Notes under the pieces: generated by a model | What the model saw: the letters and a program-made list of their open reading frames with translations, nothing else | What the model was told of the DNA's origin: nothing | Database searches by the model: none | From: Bifidobacterium sp. | GTDB taxonomy: Bacteria > Actinomycetota > Actinomycetes > Actinomycetales > Bifidobacteriaceae | Direction: 5' to 3' | Length of the DNA stretch: 11,568 nt | NCBI GenBank assembly: GCA_022739095.1 | Contig: JAIJEI010000050.1 | Location: 1-11,568, forward strand | Made by a program: the position numbers and the translations under genes | In this document: piece after piece, positions 6,703 through 11,568 of the stretch | Numbering within the stretch: the first letter of the stretch is position 1 | Layout of the letters: every line of letters begins with the position of its first letter

Positions 6703-8469
6703 ATGGACTGTTCATCACGATCCCAACGTCAGACTCGAGTCGATGCGTCCCCGGCATTTTCGACATCTTCGACGACTACGACATCTTCATCGGATTCGGC
6801 GGCCTCGTCGCCGCTGCCCACCCAGGCGCCGCCGTGGGGCGCGTTGTGGGTGATGGCCTTGGGGCTGGCCATGATCGTGCTCGACAGCTCGATCGTCAAT
6901 GTCTCCATTCCCACCATCATCGATGACATCGGCATTGACCTGACCGACGCCCAGTGGGTCACCTCGCTCTACAACATCGTGCTTGCCGCGTTGTTGCTGC
7001 CTTTCGGCAAGTTGGGCGACGCCAGAGGGCGCAAACTGGTGTTTCAAGTCGGTACCGTGATCTTCGTGGTGAGCTCGGTGCTTGCCGCCGCCTCGCAAGG
7101 CGCGGGGATGCTGCTGGGCGCCCGAGTGCTGCAGGGCATCGGAGGCGCGATGATCATGCCGAACACCCTGTCCACGGTGTCCGCCCTGTTCCGTGGCAAG
7201 TACCGTGCCGCGGCGTTCGGTGTCTGGGGCGCGGTGATGAGTTCGGCCGCCGCGCTTGGTCCGCTGCTCGGTGGCATGTTCACCGAGACCTTGGGATGGC
7301 GTTGGATCTTCCTGGTGAACCTGCCGTTGGGCATCGCGGTCTTTGTGTCGGCCATCTTCCTGGTACCGAAGACCGGTGGGAACGCCTCGGTCGCCGGTGC
7401 CGCGGATGCCGCGCAGGATGCCCGATCCCGTCGCGTCGGTGTGGATATCCCGGGCGTGGTGTTGTCTGCCCTGACCTCGGCCCTGTTGGTGTTCGGTCTT
7501 ATCGAAGGCGAGACCTATGGTTGGTGGAAGCAGACCTCCACGCAGTTGAAACTCGGCGGGTTGAGCTGGAATCGTGACTGGTTGTCGCCGGTGCCGATCT
7601 GCCTGATCGCCGGCGCGCTTCTGATGGCCGTCTTCATCGTCTTCGAATCCGCGCGGGGCAAAGCCGGTTGGCCGGTCATGCTGGACATGACCCTGTTTCG
7701 CATCAAGACGTTCTCGTGGGGCAATCTGGCGGCCGCGGCCATCGCCGCCGGCGAGTTCGCGCTGGTGTTCATGCTGCCGTTGTATCTCATCAACGCCCGC
7801 GGGCTCAACACGCTGCAGGCCGGTGCGATGCTGGCTGTGATGGGCTTGGGGTCCATCGTCGCAGGTGCGCAGGCCCATGTCATGGCCGCCAGGCTCACTC
7901 CGGCCGGCGTGATTCAACTCGGTCTTGTGATCGAGATCATCGCCGTCGCCCTGGTCGCTGTCCTTATGCCTGTGGGGTTCTCTGTGTGGTGGCAGCTTGT
8001 TTCCATGGCCGCGTACGGTCTGGGTCTGGGCTTCGCCTCCGCGCAGCTGACCAGCGTGGTGCTCTCCGAAGTGCCGATCATGCAGTCCGGCGAAGGGTCG
8101 GCCACCCAGTCCACGGTTCGACAGCTCGGCACCGCCGTCGGTTCGGCCATCTCCGGCGCGTCGTTGGCCATGGCCGTCAACGGAACATTGCCGGCGCGGC
8201 TCGAGTCCCTCGGACTGCCCGCCAAGGTCGGCGACGGTCTGGCCCAAGCGGTCAGCGGTTCGGCGGGTGGAGTGATCGGCGTGTTCCGCAGCGGTGATGG
8301 ACCGGCGGCCCGATTCGGCGACGAGGCGCCGAAGATTGCCGATGCGATGACTTCAGGGTTCATCGAAGGCGGCCAGTGGACGCTTCTGGTCGCCGGCATC
8401 ATGCTGTTCATCGGTTTACTGGCCTCGGTGGCCGTGCGTCGTGCCGCGTCGTCGCACAACGTGCGTTGA
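6703..8469 (+). CDS. MFS drug:proton antiporter, DHA2 (EmrB/QacA-type, 14 helices)
   Basis: This 588-residue inner-membrane transporter probably uses the proton gradient to export small toxic compounds. After a Ser/Thr-rich cytoplasmic N-terminus (about 1-45), helix 1 contains motif D1 (LDSSIVNVSIP, 60-70). Motif A GKLGDARGRK lies in loop 2-3 (102-111). The antiporter motif C (GAVMSSAAALGPLLGG, about 176-191) lies in helix 5. Alternating hydrophobic segments through residue 580 fit 14 helices, with a long loop near 510-545 before the last one. The start at 6703 is preferred because GAGAGGA at 6687-6693 stands 9 nt before it; in-frame ATGs at 6679 and 6685 have no better site. It is a single gene, separated from the PadR operon by 350 bp. 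The range of drugs exported cannot be predicted. Confidence 0.88.
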   Translation: MDCSSRSQRQTRVDASPAFSTSSTTTTSSSDSAASSPLPTQAPPWGALWVMALGLAMIVLDSSIVNVSIPTIIDDIGIDLTDAQWVTSLYNIVLAALLLPFGKLGDARGRKLVFQVGTVIFVVSSVLAAASQGAGMLLGARVLQGIGGAMIMPNTLSTVSALFRGKYRAAAFGVWGAVMSSAAALGPLLGGMFTETLGWRWIFLVNLPLGIAVFVSAIFLVPKTGGNASVAGAADAAQDARSRRVGVDIPGVVLSALTSALLVFGLIEGETYGWWKQTSTQLKLGGLSWNRDWLSPVPICLIAGALLMAVFIVFESARGKAGWPVMLDMTLFRIKTFSWGNLAAAAIAAGEFALVFMLPLYLINARGLNTLQAGAMLAVMGLGSIVAGAQAHVMAARLTPAGVIQLGLVIEIIAVALVAVLMPVGFSVWWQLVSMAAYGLGLGFASAQLTSVVLSEVPIMQSGEGSATQSTVRQLGTAVGSAISGASLAMAVNGTLPARLESLGLPAKVGDGLAQAVSGSAGGVIGVFRSGDGPAARFGDEAPKIADAMTSGFIEGGQWTLLVAGIMLFIGLLASVAVRRAASSHNVR

Positions 8470-8499
8470 CGCATGACGGCTACGGTCTTATGGGGAGTG

Positions 8500-8515
8500 C
8501 GACCGTGCGCGGTCG
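8500..8515. other. Short perfect hairpin downstream of the MFS gene
   Basis: CGACCG (8500-8505) and CGGTCG (8510-8515) form a 6-bp stem with a TGCG loop 30 nt after the MFS stop. No T-run follows, so it is not a standard intrinsic terminator, but it could stabilise the 3' end of the transcript. Confidence 0.3.
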
Positions 8516-8646
8516 AACGATATGGTCCGCATACCGTCCACCGCACCTGCGGTCGGTTCGCCGGTGGAAGGAACGACGTATCGGACGGCGTGTCGTGATC
8601 CGATGATGCTGTAGCATATCCTTTTGTGCCTCATCGAGGTACGCAC

Positions 8647-8723
8647 GGCCCCGTAGCTCAGTTGGTTAGAGCGCCGCCCTGTCACGGCGGAGGTCACCGG
8701 TTCAAGTCCGGCCGGGGTCGCCA
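8647..8723 (+). tRNA. tRNA-Asp (anticodon GTC)
   Basis: A full 77-nt cloverleaf with encoded CCA is visible. The acceptor GGCCCCG pairs with CGGGGTC (one G-T pair). The D arm contains AGCTCAGTTGGTTAGAGC. The anticodon stem CCGCC/GGCGG carries loop CTGTCAC with GTC at 8681-8683. The T arm is ACCGG/TTCAAGT/CCGGC with an A-C mismatch at its outermost pair (49-65). The discriminator base is G, as expected for Asp. It is a single tRNA gene, followed at once by a terminator. Confidence 0.95.
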
Positions 8724-8725
8724 CC

Positions 8726-8757
8726 AAACTCCCGCGATGCATGTCGGGAGTTTTTTT
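8726..8757 (+). terminator. Intrinsic terminator of tRNA-Asp
   Basis: AAACTCCCG (8726-8734) pairs fully with CGGGAGTTT (8745-8753) around a 10-nt loop and runs into seven T residues (8751-8757). It begins three bases after the tRNA 3' end. Confidence 0.9.
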
Positions 8758-9007
8758 GTTTCCAGCCGTTCTTCGATGCCATCCGCAAGGACGGTGAAAG
8801 TGAATGCATCCGATCCGACACGCCGTCCGCACCAATGCCGGCGTTAAGGGGGACGCCCGTTTGCAGCGGGTGAAATGCATGAGGAAGCGCATCGGCGGAA
8901 TGTTCGCGACGCATGACGAACCACGGAAAATCCGCGGTGGGAGGTCATGGCGGCTCACTACTATTTTCGCTATCTGGCACGTTACGAAAGTCTTCAAGGA
9001 GTAAGCC

Positions 9008-9958
9008 ATGACCACGCTCGCCATTGATATCGGCGGAACCAAGATCGCCGCTGCCGTCTGCGATGCAAACGACAGCATCATCCAGCGTTGGCGCGTCCCC
9101 ACGCCGATGGACGCCGACGCCATCAACCAGCACATCGCCGAGATCTACCGCGAAGCCGTCGCCGCCGGCCACACCGATATCGAGGCCATCGGCATCTCCG
9201 CCGCCGGCAATGTGAGCGCGGACCGCAAGACGCTCACCTTCTCCGCCAACATTCCGGCCTGGATCAACTACGATCTGTCCGAGCATGTCGGCGTGCTGAT
9301 CGACCATGCCGTTCCGGTCATCGTCGAAAACGACGCCAACTGCGCCGGCTGGGGCGAATTCGTGCACGGTGCCGGCCAGGGTAGCTCCAACATGGTCGCG
9401 CTGACCGTGGGCACCGGCCTCGGCGGTGCCATCGTGATCAACGGCCAGCTCTACCGCGGCTCCTTCGGCATGGCCGCAGAGCTCGGCCACCTGCCCATGG
9501 TCCCGGACGGAGACCACTGCGGCTGCGGCCTGCGCGGTTGCGCTGAGCGCTACACCTCGGGCACTTCGCTGGAGAACTTCGCCAAGTCCGCCGTGCGTCG
9601 TCGCCCGCAGGACGCCAAGCGCCTCATGGAGCTGTGCGGCGGGGACATTACCAAGCTGGAAGGCCCGATGGTCTCCCAGGCCGCTCAGGAGGGCGACGTG
9701 CTTGGCTTGTACGCTTTCGGCAAGATCGGCGAATGGCTCGGCCGCACGATGGCCGCCGTTTCCGCCGTGCTTGATCCGGACCTGTTCGTGATCGGCGGCG
9801 GCGTGGTGGCCGTGGGCGATATTCTGTTGGAGCCGGCCCGCTACAACTACCAGCGTTTCCTGGAAGGCAGCGCCTACCGTGGCCACGCCAAGATCGTCGC
9901 CGCAGTCGCGGGCCAGGATGCCGGCCTGATCGGCGCCGCCAATCTGGCTCTTCGCTGA
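9008..9958 (+). CDS. glkA: ROK-family glucokinase
   Basis: This 316-residue cytoplasmic kinase would convert glucose and ATP to glucose-6-phosphate, feeding hexose into central metabolism (in bifidobacteria, the fructose-6-phosphate shunt). The N-terminal phosphate loop is AIDIGGTK (5-12). The catalytic Asp is D109 in ENDAN (107-111). The second nucleotide motif is VGTGLGG (134-140). The ROK zinc site is E159/H161 with CGCGLRGCAE (171-180), supplying C171, C173 and C178. The adenosine-binding segment VIGGGVVAVGD follows near 261-271. All catalytic and zinc residues are present and the length is normal. The start is fixed by AAGGAG at 8996-9001, 6 nt before the ATG. It stands alone, with a strong terminator after it. 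The symbol is a family-level assignment; another hexose or an N-acylated sugar as substrate is less likely but possible for ROK kinases. Confidence 0.9.
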   Translation: MTTLAIDIGGTKIAAAVCDANDSIIQRWRVPTPMDADAINQHIAEIYREAVAAGHTDIEAIGISAAGNVSADRKTLTFSANIPAWINYDLSEHVGVLIDHAVPVIVENDANCAGWGEFVHGAGQGSSNMVALTVGTGLGGAIVINGQLYRGSFGMAAELGHLPMVPDGDHCGCGLRGCAERYTSGTSLENFAKSAVRRRPQDAKRLMELCGGDITKLEGPMVSQAAQEGDVLGLYAFGKIGEWLGRTMAAVSAVLDPDLFVIGGGVVAVGDILLEPARYNYQRFLEGSAYRGHAKIVAAVAGQDAGLIGAANLALR

Positions 9959-10058
9959 CGCAGCCGACCGCAAGGCATCCGGTCTTGCGGTGACGCAGAT
10001 GGCGGTGCGTAGATAACGCGCACGACGCAGATAGCAACACGTGAATAATCGCGAACAG

Positions 10059-10105
10059 AACAGTGCGGTGATTCTCGTTATGGGAATCACCGCACTGTTG
10101 TTTTT
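10059..10105 (+). terminator. Strong intrinsic terminator after the glucokinase
   Basis: AACAGTGCGGTGATTC (10059-10074) and GAATCACCGCACTGTT (10084-10099) form a perfect 16-bp stem with a 9-nt loop, followed by G and five T residues. It lies about 100 nt after the glucokinase stop. Confidence 0.92.
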
Positions 10106-10133
10106 CTCCCGGAAATGGCGAAACCCAACGTGA

Positions 10134-10319
10134 GCGAACGGGCAAGATATCGGCACCGCCGTGGCCATCCCGAAGTCCCTGAACCCGGAGCGTCAGCGCC
10201 AGAACCTTGACCTGACCGCTTTTGAACTCGATGATCAGGACATGGCTGATATCGCTGCAATAGATAACCCCGAGGGCCGCAGCTTCGCCCAAGATCCCCA
10301 CTGGCACGAAGAAGCGTGA
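10134..10319 (+). pseudogene. Aldo/keto reductase, C-terminal remnant
   Basis: A 61-codon open stretch ending at TGA 10317-10319 reads as the C-terminal end of an NADP-dependent aldo/keto reductase. It shows GTAVAIPKSLNPERQRQNLD, the conserved IPKS and the Arg/Asn contacts for the NADP 2'-phosphate, then FELDDQDMADIAAIDNPEG. A TGA at 10131 closes the frame upstream and about 200 N-terminal residues, including the catalytic Tyr/Lys/His/Asp set, are missing. The sequence begins about 30 nt after the glucokinase terminator, with no start signal. It is a dead fragment, 7 nt before the next gene. Confidence 0.8.
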
Positions 10320-10326
10320 TTCCAGT

Positions 10327-10746
10327 ATGCAACGTCCTATTATGACTTCGCGGTCGTTCCTGCGCACGCCTTCCGAACCGGCTGGTCCCGGTGATGAGCA
10401 GGTGATTGAAGACCTTGTGGATACGTTGGAGGCCAACCGGTCACGTTGCGTGGGCATGGCCGCCAACATGATCGGCGTGGGCAAACGCCTTATCGCCTTC
10501 GTGGACGAAGATCTCGGTGGCCGTATCACGGTGATGCTCAACCCCGGGATCACCGCTTCGGATGGTGCCTTCGATACCCAGGAAGGCTGTTTGTCGCTGA
10601 CCGGTGAACGCCGCACACTGCGCTACCGCCGTATCGAGGTCAATTATGAGGACCGTCGGTTCCGCGCCCGCCACGCCACCTTTGCCGGCTGGACCGCGCA
10701 GATCATCCAACACGAAGTCGATCACTGCAACGGCATCATCATCTGA
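10327..10746 (+). CDS. def: Peptide deformylase-like protein (short form)
   Basis: This 139-residue cytoplasmic metalloenzyme of the deformylase fold would remove the formyl group from the N-terminal Met of nascent proteins. Motif 2, EGCLSL (86-91), supplies the metal-binding Cys88. Motif 3, QHEVDHCNG (128-136), supplies His129, Glu130 and His133. Motif 1 reads VGMAANMIGV (42-51); the usual GxGxAAxQ glutamine is replaced by Met48. The protein ends three residues after motif 3, so it lacks the C-terminal helix of standard enzymes (about 165-190 residues). Similar short forms with an AANM motif are annotated as deformylases in Gram-positive bacteria, so it may be a real variant or a second paralogue. 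No strong ribosome binding site precedes the ATG; ATG 10342 is an alternative. Metal binding looks intact; activity is uncertain. Confidence 0.8.
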   Translation: MQRPIMTSRSFLRTPSEPAGPGDEQVIEDLVDTLEANRSRCVGMAANMIGVGKRLIAFVDEDLGGRITVMLNPGITASDGAFDTQEGCLSLTGERRTLRYRRIEVNYEDRRFRARHATFAGWTAQIIQHEVDHCNGIII

Positions 10747-10779
10747 TTCATTCGGTGCTTGTTGCAGTCCAACCCCCGA

Positions 10780-10836
10780 GACTGGTCATCGCGGTTACGA
10801 TGCAATTACATCGCAACCGCTATGACCAGCCTTTTT
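10780..10836 (+). terminator. Intrinsic terminator of the deformylase gene (long imperfect hairpin)
   Basis: A 23-nt left arm (10780-10802) pairs with a right arm (10809-10831) around CAATTA with only three mismatches, and five T residues follow (10832-10836). It begins 33 nt after the deformylase stop and marks the end of the coding part of the window. Confidence 0.88.
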
Positions 10837-10890
10837 GTGCACTGGTGGGGTGGGTGTTCTCAGCGGTGTTGGGGTGCCATACGCTGGCAG

Positions 10891-11209
10891 GTTGGCTTCG
10901 CTGAGGGGTGTGGGTGGTGTCATGTTGCCAGCGGTTGGCTGGTTGGCTTCGCTGGAGGTTCTCTCAGCGTCGGTGATGTGCCAAAGAGTGGCGGGCTTGC
11001 TTCGCTAAGGAGCGCTACCGTCGGTGGAGAACCAGTGCGTGACCTGCTGCCGACGCTAAGCGTTCATTAAGCGTCGTTAGCGGCCAAAACTTGGACGTGT
11101 AACGATGCTGGGCGGTTTTAGCGTCGTTGCTGTGTCAAGTTGTGGGCCTCTGCCGACGCTGCCAGTGCAGTAGCGTCGGCGTTGGGACAGGTGTTGGGCC
11201 TTTGCCGAC
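10891..11209 (+). repeat. Degenerate repeats spaced about 50 bp
   Basis: GTTGGCTTCGCT occurs at 10891 and 10942, with a diverged copy (TTGCTTCGCTAAGG) ending at 11010; their TTCGCT cores are 51 and 53 bp apart. Further right, GGGCCTCTGCCGAC (11144) and GGGCCTTTGCCGAC (11196) are 52 bp apart. AGCGTCG occurs at 11070, 11120 and 11172, spaced 50 and 52 bp. The units are diverged but share a spacing close to five helical turns, suggesting a decayed tandem array or spaced binding sites. No gene is convincing here. Confidence 0.5.
11152..11180. repeat. Perfect 9-bp inverted repeat
   Basis: GCCGACGCT (11152-11160) is exactly complementary to AGCGTCGGC (11172-11180) with an 11-nt loop. The same arms recur singly: CCGACGCT at 11050, AGCGTCG at 10966, 11070 and 11120. 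No T-run follows, so it is not a standard terminator. Confidence 0.6.
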
Positions 11210-11346
11210 TTTATAAGCGGGGGAAAATCATTCGCCGGTGCCTAAGTGGGTCTATTGCCATGCTGAATACATCTGCTGAGTGTAGCTATGCGTTCGAAGG
11301 CGATTTCGGGACCTTTCCCAGTAGCAAATATGCCTAATGCGCGGAG

Positions 11347-11566
11347 TTATACACTTCACCGTGCACTTATACACGCCAAACGAAGCAGAAATCGACTGCT
11401 GACAGTGGACGACACGCCAGAGACGATGTGGATAACCCAGAGACGGTGGATAACAGCTGTGCGATCAGTGGATAACCTGCAAGAAAGTGCGGTTATCCAC
11501 CGACGGTAGCCACTGTTATGCACATTCCATACCCCTTGGAATCATTGGGTTTTCCACTTATCCACC
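11347..11566. other. oriC: Cluster of DnaA boxes, oriC-like
   Basis: Eight 9-mers match the DnaA consensus TTATNCACA with zero or one change. On the plus strand they are TTATACACT 11347, TTATACACG 11367, TTATCCACC 11493, TTATGCACA 11516 (perfect) and TTATCCACC 11558. On the minus strand they are TTATCCACA 11427-11435 (perfect), TTATCCACC 11445-11453 and TTATCCACT 11467-11475. A weaker TTTTCCACT lies at 11550. They fall in 220 bp of gene-free DNA, spaced mostly about 18-26 bp with one 60-bp gap, in mixed orientation. This density is typical of bacterial origins and very unlikely by chance. No AT-rich unwinding element is obvious in the window and no dnaA, dnaN or rpmH is seen, so the cluster may continue past the right edge. 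A secondary DnaA-titrating site is the alternative. Confidence 0.7.
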
Positions 11567-11568
11567 AT

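Noticed and set aside
6787..8247. Long open frame (486 codons) on the minus strand
   Set aside because: It lies wholly antisense to the MFS gene, and its translation is a low-complexity mix rich in His, Gln, Arg and Gly with no membrane or known domain. It is a shadow of high-GC coding DNA.
8626..8847. Small open frame over the tRNA (reads ...VAQLVRAPPCHGGG...)
   Set aside because: This is the well-known false peptide produced by translating a tRNA gene; the sequence is tRNA-Asp.
8647..9007. tRNA-Asp as an integration site of a mobile element
   Set aside because: No integrase gene and no second copy of the tRNA 3' end was seen in the window.
8945..10168. Open frame of 407 codons on the minus strand
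   Set aside because: It is antisense to the glucokinase, which has all ROK motifs and a clear ribosome binding site. The minus-strand translation resembles no family.
11140..11509. Two small open frames (65 and 73 codons) in the right-hand region
   Set aside because: They cross repeats and DnaA boxes, have no ribosome binding site and no recognisable sequence.
1..11568. CRISPR array or insertion sequence
   Set aside because: No evenly spaced identical repeats with unique spacers and no transposase-like protein or terminal inverted repeats were found.

Overview
The window reads as chromosomal DNA of a high-GC actinobacterium, most likely Bifidobacterium or a close relative. The grounds are protein style (ROK glucokinase, paired FtsX-type permease with PadR regulator, short peptide deformylase) and base composition. 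No database search was possible, so the genus is an inference.

Region 1 (about 1-2100) is lower in GC than the rest and is decaying. A perfect LacI-type operator palindrome stands at the very start. It precedes an FGGY sugar kinase gene broken by an internal deletion, a 1-nt frameshift and loss of its 3' end. Convergent to it is a cyclophilin (peptidyl-prolyl isomerase) gene with a 2-nt deletion near its 3' end. The short gap beyond the cyclophilin start carries 22-bp imperfect tandem repeats.

Region 2 (about 2100-6350) is an ABC export-type operon. It holds an ATPase gene that has lost its Walker A end, an intact 1012-residue FtsX/MacB-type permease translationally coupled to it, and a PadR-family regulator. 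The operon looks as if it once sensed and exported (or resisted) some compound. It cannot power transport as written unless another ATPase substitutes.

Region 3 (about 6350-8470) is a 350-bp spacer with a hexanucleotide repeat, followed by an intact 14-helix DHA2-type MFS drug/proton antiporter.

Region 4 (about 8640-10750) is housekeeping: tRNA-Asp(GUC) with its terminator, a complete ROK glucokinase with a strong terminator, a C-terminal aldo/keto reductase remnant, and a short peptide deformylase-like gene with an atypical motif 1 and its own terminator.

Region 5 (about 10837-11568) has no convincing gene. Its left half holds degenerate repeats at roughly 50-bp spacing and repeated AGCGTCG elements in both orientations. 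Its right 220 bp holds eight DnaA-box-like 9-mers, two of them perfect TTATNCACA matches. This is the most notable part of the window and looks like a replication origin (oriC) or another DnaA-binding cluster. No dnaA, dnaN or rpmH gene is in view to confirm which.

No complete novel multi-gene system was found. The strongest leads are the DnaA-box/repeat region, the ABC ATPase without Walker A, and the run of decayed genes at the left edge.
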